64,000 nucleotides of DNA from Streptomyces zhaozhouensis (GTDB lineage Bacteria > Actinomycetota > Actinomycetes > Streptomycetales > Streptomycetaceae), in NCBI RefSeq assembly GCF_900230195.1, contig NZ_OCNE01000013.1, positions 146,064 to 210,063 on the forward strand. Direction: 5' to 3'. Positions within the stretch are counted from its first letter, which is position 1. Each line of letters opens with the position of its first letter. Shown here piece by piece: positions 24,786-33,457 of this stretch. The translations under genes were made by a program, and so were the position numbers. The notes beneath the pieces were generated by a model. It was not told where the DNA came from and did not search any database. It saw only the letters and a list, made by a program, of their open reading frames with translations.

Positions 24786-25703
24786 ATGGCGACCGAGACG
24801 GTGCGGGACAGCGGACGGGAGCTCGGGGCGTTCCTGCGCGCCCGTCGCGGGCGGTTGGCGCCGGAGAGCGTCGGGGTGGACCCAGGCCCCCGCCGCCGGG
24901 TGCGCGGGCTGCGCCGCGAGGAGCTGGCGCGGCTCGCCGGGATCAGCGTCGACTACTACGTGCGGCTGGAGCAGGGCAGGGCCAACCAGCCGTCCGCCGA
25001 GGTGCTGACCGCGCTGGCCCGCGCGCTGCGGCTGAACGCGGTCGAGCGCGCGCATCTGGACCTTCTGGCCCGCCCCCCGCGCCCGGTGACGGCCGAGCCG
25101 TCACCGGCGCCCTCGCCGCCGGCAGGCGTCAGCGCCGAGCTGCGTCGGGTGCTGGACGGGATGCCGGGCCTGCCGGCCGTCGTGCTGGACGAACGGCTGG
25201 ACCTGCTGGCCTGGAACCGACTGGGCGGCGTCCTCTTCGGCGGCCTGGACGACCCGGACGGCCGGGACCGCAACCAGGCGCGCCACCTCTTCCTGGACCG
25301 GCGCGCCGGCACGGCCTTCCTCGACCTCGACGAGCGCCGGCGGGAGTCCGTCGCCCTGCTGCGCCACGCGGTGGGCCGCTACCCCGGCGACTCCCGACTG
25401 GCCGCGCTCATAGGGGAGTTGAGCGACGGGAGTGCGGAGTTCCGCCGGCTCTGGGCGGATGGCGAGGTGCGGATGTGCGGGGCGGGGGCCAAGCGGTTCG
25501 GGCACCCGCTGGTCGGCGTCCTCGATCTCGACTACGCCACGCTCCACGTGCCGCCGTTGGACGGCCGGCTCGGCCAGCAGCTCCACGTCTTCAGCGCCGA
25601 CGAGGCCACCCCCGCCGGCGCGGCGCTGCGCCGCCTCGCCGAGGAGGTGAACGGCGCACCGGACGGCGTCCGGGGCCTGGCTGGCGACCCGGCCCGGAGG
25701 TAA
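24786..25703 (+). CDS. XRE family regulator with MmyB-like ligand domain
   Basis: A 305-residue regulator. The helix-turn-helix is at residues about 10-85 (GAFLRARRGRL, RRVRGLRREELARLAGISVD, YYVRLEQGRANQPSAEVL), a signature of the MmyB group. The C-terminal half is the PAS-like MmyB ligand domain (AVVLDERLDLLAWNRLGGVL near 135), thought to bind fatty-acid-type ligands. ATG 24786 follows GGGAGG. It is divergent from the quinone reductase at 24673 and only 11 bases before the M55 peptidase, so it might also be co-transcribed with the peptidases. Confidence 0.88.
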   Translation: MATETVRDSGRELGAFLRARRGRLAPESVGVDPGPRRRVRGLRREELARLAGISVDYYVRLEQGRANQPSAEVLTALARALRLNAVERAHLDLLARPPRPVTAEPSPAPSPPAGVSAELRRVLDGMPGLPAVVLDERLDLLAWNRLGGVLFGGLDDPDGRDRNQARHLFLDRRAGTAFLDLDERRRESVALLRHAVGRYPGDSRLAALIGELSDGSAEFRRLWADGEVRMCGAGAKRFGHPLVGVLDLDYATLHVPPLDGRLGQQLHVFSADEATPAGAALRRLAEEVNGAPDGVRGLAGDPARR

Positions 25704-25714
25704 CGTCTCCCCCC

Positions 25715-26551
25715 ATGACCAAGATCCTCATCTCGGCCGACATGGAGGGCGCGACCGGGGTCACCTGGCCGGCCGACTGTCTGCCGGGCACGCCCGAGTG
25801 GCAGCGCTGCCGGCCGCTGCTGACCTCGGACGTGAACGCGGCGATCGCCGGGTTCTTCGCCGGGGGCGCGGACGAGGTCCTCGTCAACGAGGCGCACATG
25901 ACCATGCGGAACCTGCTGCTGGAGCGGCTGGACGACCGCGCGCAGCTGCTGACCGGCCGCCACAAGGACCTCAGCATGGTCGAGGGCGTCCAGCACGGCG
26001 ACGTGGACGGCATCGCGTTCGTCGGGTACCACACCGGCGCCGGCGACGACGGGGTGCTCGCCCACACCTACCTGGGGAACTCGCTGACCGGCGTCTTCGT
26101 CGACGGGGTGCGCGCCAGCGAGGGCCTGCTCAACTCGCTGGTCGCCGCCGAGTACGGCACCCCCGTGGTGCTGGTCACCGGCGACGACCTGACCTGCGCG
26201 GACGCCCGGGGCTACGCGCCGGAGGCGGTGGGCGTCGCGGTCAAGGACCACGTCTCCCGGTACGCGGCCGTCTGCCGCACCCCGGCCAGGACCGCGGCCG
26301 ACATCACCGAGGGCGCGACCAGGGCCGCCGCCCTGGCCGTGCGGCACGAGCCGGCGGGGCCCGCGCCGCGCCGCATCGAGATCGACTTCGACGCCGCCCA
26401 ACTCGCGGGCGCCGCCGCCCTGGTGCCCGGCGTCGAACAGACCGGCGAACGACGCGTCGCCTACACCGCGTCGACCATGTACGAGGGAATCCGGTGCTTC
26501 AAGACGGTCACCACCATGGTGTCCGCCGCCGTGGAGGAATGGTATGGCTGA
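25715..26551 (+). CDS. M55 family D-aminopeptidase (DppA-like)
   Basis: A 278-residue zinc D-aminopeptidase that removes N-terminal D-amino acids from peptides, typically turning over peptidoglycan peptides such as D-Ala-D-Ala. The metal ligands appear as SADMEGATG (Asp9, Glu11), His61 in VNEAHM, His106 in GYHTGAG and a following AHTYLG (His117), as in Bacillus DppA. It overlaps the M20 gene by eight bases, so the two are translationally coupled. The upstream XRE gene ends 11 bases before. Confidence 0.88.
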   Translation: MTKILISADMEGATGVTWPADCLPGTPEWQRCRPLLTSDVNAAIAGFFAGGADEVLVNEAHMTMRNLLLERLDDRAQLLTGRHKDLSMVEGVQHGDVDGIAFVGYHTGAGDDGVLAHTYLGNSLTGVFVDGVRASEGLLNSLVAAEYGTPVVLVTGDDLTCADARGYAPEAVGVAVKDHVSRYAAVCRTPARTAADITEGATRAAALAVRHEPAGPAPRRIEIDFDAAQLAGAAALVPGVEQTGERRVAYTASTMYEGIRCFKTVTTMVSAAVEEWYG

Positions 26552-27956
26552 CCACCCCGACAGGGCTGACCGCCCCGACCCGGCCGCGCCCGCGGCGGAC
26601 GAGGAACCGGGAGACGCGGGCGCGGTGGACGCGACCGCGCTGGAGGAGGTGGTCCGCTTCACCTCCGACCTGATCCGGATGGACACCACCAACCGGGGCG
26701 GCGGCGAGGGGCACGAGCGGCCGGCCGCCGAGTATGTCGCCGAGCGGCTCGCCGAGGCCGGGCTCGACCCGGTGCTGCTGGAGAAGAGCCGGGGCCGCAC
26801 CAACGTGGTGGCCAGGATCGAGGGCACCGATCCGGAGGCGGACGCGCTGCTGGTCCACGGGCATCTCGACGTGGTGCCCGCCGACCCCGACGAGTGGCGG
26901 GTCCACCCGTTCTCCGGCGAGGTCAGCGACGGGGTGGTCTGGGGCCGGGGCGCGGTCGACATGAAGGACGCCGACGCCATGGTGCTCGCGCTGGTGCGCG
27001 CCTGGGCGCGCGCCGGCATCCGGCCGAGGCGCTCGGTGGTGCTCGCGTTCACCGCCGACGAGGAGGACACCGCCGCCTACGGTTCCGGGTTCCTGGCCGA
27101 CCAGCACGCCGACCTCTTCGCCGGCTGCACCGAGTCGATCGGCGAATCCGGCGCGTTCACCTTCCACCCGGGGGACGGCCGCCGGATCTACCCGCTGGCC
27201 GCCGGCGAGCGCGGCACCGCCTGGATGACGCTGACCGCCAAGGGGCGCGCGGGACACGGCTCCAAGATCAACGCGGAGAACGCCGTCACCCGGCTCACCT
27301 CCGCCGTCACCCGGATCGGCGAGCACCGCTGGCCGGTGCGGCTGACCGAGACCGTGCGCGCCGGGCTGACCGAGCTGGCCGCCCTGCACGACGTGCCGCT
27401 GCCCGACCTCTCCGACGCCGACCCGGACCGGCTGGCCCGCTCCGTCGACGAGCTGCTGGAGCGGATCGGCCCGGCCGCCGCGCTGGTCGCCAACACCGTG
27501 CGCAACAGCGCCAACCCGACGATGCTGGACGCCGGTTACAAGGTCAACGTGATCCCGGGCAGCGCCTCGGCCCATGTGGACGGCCGCGTACTGCCGGGCA
27601 CCGAACGGGAGTTCGCCGCCACGCTGGACCAACTCACCGGCGAGGACGTCGAGTGGGACTTCCTGCACCACGAGATCCCGCTCCAGGCCCCGGTCGCGGC
27701 GCCCACCTACCGGGCACTGCGGGAGGCGCTGCTGCACTTCGACCCCGGCGCGCACGTGGTGCCCTACTGCATGTCGGGCGGCACGGACGCCAAGCAGTTC
27801 TCCCGACTCGGCGTCGAGAACTACGGCTTCATGCCGCTGAGGCTCCCCGAGGGCTTCGACTACCAGGCGATGTTCCACGGCGTCGACGAACGGGTGCCGG
27901 TCTCCGCGCTGCGCTTCGGGGTCCGGGTGCTGGACCGGGCGATCCGCGCGCTCTGA
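26544..27956 (+). CDS. M20 family zinc peptidase/deacylase
   Basis: A 470-residue M20/M28-clan enzyme. HGHLDVVP (His107, Asp109) and WGRGAVDMKD (bridging Asp) bind zinc, FTADEEDTA holds the catalytic Glu pair, and the C-terminal FHGVDERV supplies the last His. The insertion near residues 220-340 is the dimerisation lid. Candidates are a dipeptidase, acetylornithine deacetylase-like enzyme or succinyl-diaminopimelate desuccinylase-like enzyme. Coupling to a D-aminopeptidase suggests peptides from peptidoglycan or peptide antibiotics, which is inference. The N-terminal 30 residues are an acidic, Ala/Pro-rich tail. Confidence 0.88.
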   Translation: MADHPDRADRPDPAAPAADEEPGDAGAVDATALEEVVRFTSDLIRMDTTNRGGGEGHERPAAEYVAERLAEAGLDPVLLEKSRGRTNVVARIEGTDPEADALLVHGHLDVVPADPDEWRVHPFSGEVSDGVVWGRGAVDMKDADAMVLALVRAWARAGIRPRRSVVLAFTADEEDTAAYGSGFLADQHADLFAGCTESIGESGAFTFHPGDGRRIYPLAAGERGTAWMTLTAKGRAGHGSKINAENAVTRLTSAVTRIGEHRWPVRLTETVRAGLTELAALHDVPLPDLSDADPDRLARSVDELLERIGPAAALVANTVRNSANPTMLDAGYKVNVIPGSASAHVDGRVLPGTEREFAATLDQLTGEDVEWDFLHHEIPLQAPVAAPTYRALREALLHFDPGAHVVPYCMSGGTDAKQFSRLGVENYGFMPLRLPEGFDYQAMFHGVDERVPVSALRFGVRVLDRAIRAL

Positions 27957-28019
27957 CGGGGCGTCAGGACGCGTTCGCCCTCTGGCCGGTTCCTCCGCAC
28001 ATGGATGAGGATGTCTCCC

Positions 28020-30005
28020 ATGCCGCAAGCACCGTACGGAAGTTGGCCCTCACCCGTCGACGCCGCGCTGGTCGCCGCGCGTGACGGAAGCCCCGACGCG
28101 CTGGGCGTGGTCGGCGACGAGATCTGGTGGACCGCGCCGCGGCCGGCGGAGGGCGGGCGCCGCGCCCTGCTGAGACTGCGCCCCGGAGAGCGGGAGCCGG
28201 TCGACGTGCTGCCCGCGCCGTGGAACGTGCGCAACCGGGTCCACGAGTACGGCGGTCGGCCCTGGGCCGGGGCGGTGCGCGCCGAGGGCGGTCCGCTGGT
28301 GGTCTTCACCGACTTCGCCGACCAGCGCCTGCACGCCGTCGAACCCGACCGGGCCACCCCGCCCCGGCCGCTGACCCCCCTCTCGGCCATCGGCGGCGGG
28401 CTGCGCTGGTGCGACCCGCTGGTGCTGCCGGAGCGCGGCGAGGTGTGGTGCGTGCTGGAGGAGTTCACCGGGGAGGGGCCGAGCGACCTGCGGCGGCTGC
28501 TCGTCGCGGTGCCGCTGGACGGCTCGGCGGCCGAGGACCGTTCCGCCGTGCGGGAGTTGACGGACGACGCGCACCGCTTCGTCACCGGCCCCAAGCTGTC
28601 GCCCGACGGCGCGCGGCTGGCGTGGCTGGCCTGGGACCACCCCCGGATGCCGTGGGACGGCACCGAGTTGCTGGTCGCCGACGTGGACGGGGAGGGCCGC
28701 CCGGGCCGCCCGCGCGTGGCGCTGGGCGGGCCGGGTGAGTCGGTGGCCCAGGTCGAGTGGGACGGCGACGGAACGCTGCTGGCGCTGAGCGACCGCGACG
28801 GCTGGTGGCAGCCCTACCGCCTGGACCCCGCCACCGGCTCGGCCGTCCGGCTCTGCGGGCGCGCCGAGGAGTTCGCCGGTCCGCTGTGGAAGATCGGCGC
28901 CCGGTGGATGGCCCCGCTGCCGCACGGCACGCTCGCCGTGCTGCACGGGGTCGGCACCGCGCGGCTGGCCGTACTCGACCCGACCACGGGGGAGCTGGCC
29001 GACGCGGTCGGGCCCTGGACGGAGTGGGCACCGTCGCTGGCCGTCTCGGGGGAGTCGGTCGTCGGCATCGCCGCCGGCCCGTCGCGCCATCCCGAGGTGG
29101 TCGCGCTGGACACGGCGACCGGCCACTGCCGGGTGCTCGCCGAGCGCCACCGCGACCCGGTCGACCCCGGCTATCTGCCCGAGCCCGAGGCACGGGTCTT
29201 CACCGGGCCCGACGGACGCGAGGTGCACGCGCAGGTCTATCCGCCGCGCCATCCCGACCACACGGGGCCGGCAGGCGAGGCGCCGCCGTACGTGATCTGG
29301 GCGCACGGCGGACCCACCGGGGCCGTGCCGCTGGTGCTGGACCTGGAGATCGCCTACTTCACCTCGCGCGGCATCGGCGTCGCCGAGGTGAACTACGGCG
29401 GTTCCACCGGCTATGGCCGCGCCTACCGCGAGCGACTGCGCGGCCGTTGGGGCGTCGTCGACGTCGAGGACTGCGCGACGGTCGCCCGCGCGCTGGTCGC
29501 GGAGGGGCGCGCGGGCGGGCTGGCGATCCGGGGCGGCAGCGCCGGCGGCTACACGACGGCCGCCTCGCTGAGCGACCCGGACACGGCGGAACTGTACGCG
29601 GCGGGCGCGATCAGCTATCCGCTGCTCGACCTGGCCTCCTGGGCCGGCGGCGGCACGCACGACTTCGAGTCGCGCTACCTGGAGTCGCTGGTCGGCCCGC
29701 TGGCCGAGGTGCCCGAGCGCTACCGCGAGCGGTCCCCCGTGTACCGGGCGGAGCGGATCGTCGCGCCGTTCGTACTGCTCCAGGGGCTGGACGACGTGAT
29801 CTGCCCGCCGGACCAGGCCGAGGCGCTGCTGGCGGCCGTCGCCGGGCGCGGGGTGCCGCACGCCTATCTGAGCTTCGCGGGCGAGGGGCACGGGTTCCGC
29901 AGGGCGGAGACGGTGGAACGGGTGCTGGAGGCGGAGCTGGCGCTCTACGCGCGGGCGTTCGGCTTTGTCCCTCCCGGGGTGGAGCCGTTGCACCTGTCGG
30001 TCTGA
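28020..30005 (+). CDS. S9 prolyl oligopeptidase family serine peptidase
   Basis: A 661-residue peptidase with an N-terminal seven-bladed propeller (about residues 15-390, with repeats like LSPDGARLAWLAWD) and a C-terminal alpha/beta hydrolase domain. The catalytic triad is Ser507 in RGGSAGGY, Asp591/592 in QGLDDVICPP and His624 in GEGHGFR. The family cuts short peptides after Pro or acts as an acylaminoacyl peptidase. ATG 28020 has GAGG nine bases upstream; ATGs at 28005 and 28011 are possible. It follows the M20 gene by 63 bases, so the three peptidases form one unit in the same direction. Confidence 0.88.
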   Translation: MPQAPYGSWPSPVDAALVAARDGSPDALGVVGDEIWWTAPRPAEGGRRALLRLRPGEREPVDVLPAPWNVRNRVHEYGGRPWAGAVRAEGGPLVVFTDFADQRLHAVEPDRATPPRPLTPLSAIGGGLRWCDPLVLPERGEVWCVLEEFTGEGPSDLRRLLVAVPLDGSAAEDRSAVRELTDDAHRFVTGPKLSPDGARLAWLAWDHPRMPWDGTELLVADVDGEGRPGRPRVALGGPGESVAQVEWDGDGTLLALSDRDGWWQPYRLDPATGSAVRLCGRAEEFAGPLWKIGARWMAPLPHGTLAVLHGVGTARLAVLDPTTGELADAVGPWTEWAPSLAVSGESVVGIAAGPSRHPEVVALDTATGHCRVLAERHRDPVDPGYLPEPEARVFTGPDGREVHAQVYPPRHPDHTGPAGEAPPYVIWAHGGPTGAVPLVLDLEIAYFTSRGIGVAEVNYGGSTGYGRAYRERLRGRWGVVDVEDCATVARALVAEGRAGGLAIRGGSAGGYTTAASLSDPDTAELYAAGAISYPLLDLASWAGGGTHDFESRYLESLVGPLAEVPERYRERSPVYRAERIVAPFVLLQGLDDVICPPDQAEALLAAVAGRGVPHAYLSFAGEGHGFRRAETVERVLEAELALYARAFGFVPPGVEPLHLSV

Positions 30006-30035
30006 CCCCGGCCCCGGGCGGGTGGTTGCGCGCGC

Positions 30036-30076
30036 GGTGCCCCGCGCCCCCTCGCCGCCGGTGGGCGCGGGGCACC
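30036..30076 (+). terminator. terminator after the S9 peptidase
   Basis: Fourteen-base arms GGTGCCCCGCGCCC and GGGCGCGGGGCACC with a 13-base loop lie 30 bases past the S9 stop. The GGTTCCCCGCGCCC-like stem is of the same type as at 47403-47464, a sequence common in Streptomyces intergenic regions. Confidence 0.75.
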
Positions 30077-30174
30077 CGAATGGCGGAGTGGGCGTGGGGG
30101 CGGCACAGTGGGGCGTGAGGCATGAGAACGAGACGATCCCTGATCGCCCCCGCGACGAGGAGAGGAACGAACCC

Positions 30175-30591
30175 ATGGCCATCGCCGCCGACATCATGAA
30201 CCCCGGCGCGCAGTGGATTCCCGCCACGGAGAGCCTGGACCGCGCCGCGCAGCTGATGCGCGAGCTGGACGTCGGCGCGCTCCCCGTGAGCGACGCCAAC
30301 GAGCGCCTCTGCGGCATCGTGACCGACCGCGACATCGTCGTGCGCTGCGTCGCGGCCGGGCTCGACCCCGCCCACACCACGGCGGGCGACCTGGTGCGCG
30401 GCACCCCGCGCTGGGTGTCCACCCTGGCCGAGGAGGACGAGGTGCTGGCCGAGATGGTCGCGCACCAGATCCGCCGGCTGCCCGTGATCGACGAGAACAA
30501 GCGGCTCGTCGGCATGATCAGCGAGGCCGACCTCGCCAGGACGCTCGCCGACGACCAGGTCGCCGAGTTCGTGGAGCGCGTGTACGCCTGA
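30175..30591 (+). CDS. two-CBS-domain protein
   Basis: A 138-residue protein made of two CBS modules and nothing else: residues about 5-60 (AADIMNPGAQWIPATESLDR, LPVSDANERLCGIVTDRDIV) and about 75-130 (LPVIDENKRLVGMISEADLA). CBS pairs bind AMP, ATP or other adenosine compounds and often regulate a partner. Single CBS-pair proteins are often stress-induced in actinobacteria. ATG 30175 has GAGGAGAGG nine bases upstream. There is no obvious partner next to it. Confidence 0.9.
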   Translation: MAIAADIMNPGAQWIPATESLDRAAQLMRELDVGALPVSDANERLCGIVTDRDIVVRCVAAGLDPAHTTAGDLVRGTPRWVSTLAEEDEVLAEMVAHQIRRLPVIDENKRLVGMISEADLARTLADDQVAEFVERVYA

Positions 30592-30607
30592 ACGCGCCCC
30601 GAGCCCC

Positions 30608-30643
30608 GCGCCGGGCGCCCGCGTACCCCCGCGGGTCCGGCGC
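30608..30643 (+). terminator. composite hairpin after the CBS gene
   Basis: Outer arms GCGCCGG/CCGGCGC and inner arms CCCGCG/CGCGGG lie 17 bases past the CBS stop. The compound stem is imperfect at the join between outer and inner arms. Confidence 0.5.
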
Positions 30644-30705
30644 ACGCGGCGCCCGTCCGCCGCTCCCGGCGGGCGGGCGCTTCGTTTCACTCGCATCCTG
30701 GGGAC

Positions 30706-30933
30706 ATGACGACCCAGCCCCCGCGCGACCCGCGCGCCCACGCGTTTCTCACGCCCGGCCGGATCATCATGCTGGTGGTCGCCGCGCTCACGTTGATCTT
30801 CATCTTCGGCAACACCCGGCAGACGAAGATCAGGCTGCTGGTGCCCGAGGTGACCATGCCGCTGTGGCTGGCGCTGCTCTTCACGCTGCTCATCGGGGCG
30901 CTCGGCGGCCTCTACGCGGCGCGTCGCCGCTGA
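30706..30933 (+). CDS. LapA-like (DUF1049) small membrane protein
   Basis: A 75-residue protein with two transmembrane helices (about 18-37 and 50-70) joined by the short NTRQTKIRLLVPEVTMPL link that marks the LapA domain, and ending in an Arg-rich tail. LapA members are linked to lipopolysaccharide assembly in proteobacteria, but actinobacterial members have no known job. It lies 114 bases after the CBS gene, with a hairpin in between. Confidence 0.8.
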   Translation: MTTQPPRDPRAHAFLTPGRIIMLVVAALTLIFIFGNTRQTKIRLLVPEVTMPLWLALLFTLLIGALGGLYAARRR

Positions 30934-31254
30934 CGCCCCCCTTTCCCCCGGCGCGCCCGATACGCGCCCGTTGCCCGACCGGACAGGCGGGGGCGCCCGG
31001 GGCGCCGCGCACCGTTACGGGCGCGGTCCGGGCGTGCCCGGGTCGCGAAACGGGCGTTCGGCGGGTCGGACGGGCCCGGTCCCGGCCCCGTTGACCAGGG
31101 GGCGTACGGTTGCCCGCGAGGGGAGAAACGGGCAGAAACGGGCGCGATCATCGAGGAACTCCCCCTGTGCCTCGCCGCCCGACCCCGGTACAAATCTCCG
31201 TACGGGCCCACTCGGGCACCGGGCGACGAGGAGTGGACGAGGCGGGAGGCGGGC
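30934..31254 (+). promoter_or_regulatory. 321-base gap with tandem GAAACGGGC repeats upstream of the DeoR operon
   Basis: No gene is supported here. AGAAACGGGC occurs twice in tandem at 31124-31133 and 31134-31143, and CGAAACGGGC once at 31046-31055. DeoR/GlpR repressors usually bind direct repeats with a GAAA-like core, and these sit 110-210 bases before the DeoR start, so they are a candidate operator for the polyol operon. The promoter itself is unclear. Confidence 0.55.
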
Positions 31255-32016
31255 ATGGCGGCCGTGGAGCGGCAACGCGCCATCGTACGGGCCGCCCGCA
31301 GGGCGGGCTCGGTCGAGGTGACCGCGCTGGCCGACGAGCTGCGGGTGGCCAGGGAGACCATCCGCCGCGACCTGCGGGTACTGGAGGCGCACGGCCTGCT
31401 GCGCCGCACCCACGGGGGCGCCTACCCCGTGGAGAGCGCCGGCTTCGAGACCACGCTCGCCGCCCGCTCCACCCGGCACGTGCCCGAGAAGCGCCGGATC
31501 GCGGCGGCGGCGGCCGAACTGGTCGGCGACGCCGAGACCATCTTCGTCGACGAGGGCTTCACCCCCCAGCTCATCGCCGAGTCGCTGCCGCGCGACCGCC
31601 GACTCACGGTGGTCACCGCGTCGTTGGCGGTGGCCAGCACCCTGGCGACCGTCGACCAGTTCAGCGTGCTGCTCCTGGGCGGCCGGGTGCGCGACGCCAC
31701 CCTGGCCACCGTCGACCACTGGGTCACCGACATGCTCGGCGGCTTCGTGATCGACCTCGGCTTCATCGGCGCCAACGGCATCTCCCGCGAGCACGGCCTG
31801 ACCACCCCCGATCCTGCGGTGGCCGAGGTCAAACGACGGGCCGTGGCGGTCTCCCGACGCCGCGTCTTCGCCGGTATCCACACCAAGTTCGGAGCGGCGA
31901 GCTTCTGCCGCTTCGCCGACGTGTCCGACCTGGACACCGTCGTGACCAGCCTGCGCCTCCCCGCAGCCGAGGCGCAGCGCTACGTCCTGAAGGGGCCGCA
32001 GGTCATCCGCGTCTGA
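31255..32016 (+). CDS. DeoR/GlpR family repressor of a polyol operon
   Basis: A 253-residue regulator: winged helix at residues about 5-60 (ERQRAIVRAARRAGSVEVTA, LADELRVARETIRRDLRVLE, then AHGLLRRTHGGAY) and a C-terminal sugar-phosphate isomerase-like domain from about residue 75 (IFVDEGFTPQLIAESL; LLGGRVRDATLATVD). The effector would be a phosphorylated sugar or polyol. It is the first gene of a same-direction series with an 82-base gap before the substrate-binding protein. ATG 31255 follows GGGAGG. Tandem repeats upstream are its likely operators. Confidence 0.9.
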   Translation: MAAVERQRAIVRAARRAGSVEVTALADELRVARETIRRDLRVLEAHGLLRRTHGGAYPVESAGFETTLAARSTRHVPEKRRIAAAAAELVGDAETIFVDEGFTPQLIAESLPRDRRLTVVTASLAVASTLATVDQFSVLLLGGRVRDATLATVDHWVTDMLGGFVIDLGFIGANGISREHGLTTPDPAVAEVKRRAVAVSRRRVFAGIHTKFGAASFCRFADVSDLDTVVTSLRLPAAEAQRYVLKGPQVIRV

Positions 32017-32098
32017 CCCGCGCCCCGCCCGACACAACCGACCCGGCCGGCGGGTGGGGCGATCCCGCACGGCCGACATGACCCCAGGAGCCCCCCTC

Positions 32099-33457
32099 AT
32101 GTCCCCAGGAAAACGACGCAAACGACGCGTCCTGCTGGCATCGGCGGCCGCCGGCGCGCTGCTGACCTCCTGCGCCGGAGCCGGCGGCCCCGGCTCCGGC
32201 GGCAAGAACAGCATCAACGTGCTGATGGTCAACAACCCCCAGATGATCACGCTCCAGGAGCTGACGGCCGAACACTTCACCGCCGAGACCGGCATCGACG
32301 TGCACTTCACCGTGCTGCCGGAGAACGAGGTCAGGGACAAGATCGGGCAGGACTTCGCCAACCAGTCGGGCCAGTACGACGTGGCGACGATCTCCAACTA
32401 CGAGACGCCGATCTACGCCAGGAACAACTGGCTGGAGCCGCTGGACCCGTATCTGGCCGAGGACACCGACTACGCCGCGGACGACATCCTGGAGCCGATC
32501 CAGACCTCGCTCACCGGCGACGACGGTCAGGTGTACGCGCAGCCCTACTACGGCGAGTCCTCGTTCCTGATGTACAGGACCGACGTCTTCGAGGAGCACG
32601 GGCTGACCATGCCCGAGCGACCGACCTGGAGCGAGGTCGCGGAGCTGGCCGCCGCGGTCGACGGCGCCGAGGCCGACATGAAGGGCATCTGCCTGCGCGG
32701 GCTGCCCGGTTGGGGCGAGGTGATCGCCCCGCTGACCACCGTGGTCAACACGCACGGCGGCACCTGGTTCGACGCCGACTGGGAACCCCGCCTGAACGCA
32801 CCGGAGTTCGTCGAGGCGACCGAGTTCTACGTCGACCTGGTCCGCGAACACGGCGAGTCCGGCGCGGCCCAGTCGGGCTACGCCGAGTGCCTGAACAACA
32901 TGGTCCAGGGCAACACCGCCATGTGGTACGACGCGACCGCCGGCGCCGGCTCGCTGGAGGCCGACAACTCGCCGGTGCGCGGCGACATCGGCTATGTCGC
33001 CGCCCCGGTCGAGGAGACCGAGAGCTCCGGCTGGCTCTACACCTGGGCGTGGGGCATCCAGCAGGCCTCCGACAAGCCGGACAAGGCATGGGAGTTCATC
33101 TCCTGGGCCTCCAGCGCCGAGTTCGAGGAGCTGGTCGGCGAGACCCTCGGCTGGGAGAACGCGCCCGCCGGCAAGCGGGCCTCCACCTTCGAGAACCCGG
33201 AGTACCAGGAGGCCGCCTCCGCCTTCTACGAGGTGACCAGGGACGCCATCAGCGAGGCCGACCCCGTCAGCCCCGGGGTTCAGGAACGCCCCGCGCCCGG
33301 CGTGCAGTTCGTCGGCATCCCCGAGTTCTCCGACCTCGGCACGCTGGTCTCCCAGGAGATCAGCGCCGCCATCGCGGGCCAACAGAGCGTCCAGGACGCC
33401 CTGGACGCCTCCCAGGACATGGCCGAGTCCGCCACCGAGAGGTACCGCGAACGATGA
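32099..33457 (+). CDS. polyol/sugar ABC transporter substrate-binding lipoprotein (SmoE-like)
   Basis: A 452-residue extracytoplasmic solute-binding protein of family 1. The basic N-terminus and hydrophobic stretch end in a lipobox LLTSC, with Cys25 the lipid anchor. The mature sequence (VNNPQMITLQELTAEHF; LPENEVRDKI; GQYDVATISNYETP) resembles sorbitol/mannitol-binding SmoE rather than maltose-type proteins. ATG 32099 has CAGGAG eight bases upstream. It overlaps the first permease by ATGA and is part of a tight four-gene operon. Confidence 0.9.
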   Translation: MSPGKRRKRRVLLASAAAGALLTSCAGAGGPGSGGKNSINVLMVNNPQMITLQELTAEHFTAETGIDVHFTVLPENEVRDKIGQDFANQSGQYDVATISNYETPIYARNNWLEPLDPYLAEDTDYAADDILEPIQTSLTGDDGQVYAQPYYGESSFLMYRTDVFEEHGLTMPERPTWSEVAELAAAVDGAEADMKGICLRGLPGWGEVIAPLTTVVNTHGGTWFDADWEPRLNAPEFVEATEFYVDLVREHGESGAAQSGYAECLNNMVQGNTAMWYDATAGAGSLEADNSPVRGDIGYVAAPVEETESSGWLYTWAWGIQQASDKPDKAWEFISWASSAEFEELVGETLGWENAPAGKRASTFENPEYQEAASAFYEVTRDAISEADPVSPGVQERPAPGVQFVGIPEFSDLGTLVSQEISAAIAGQQSVQDALDASQDMAESATERYRER

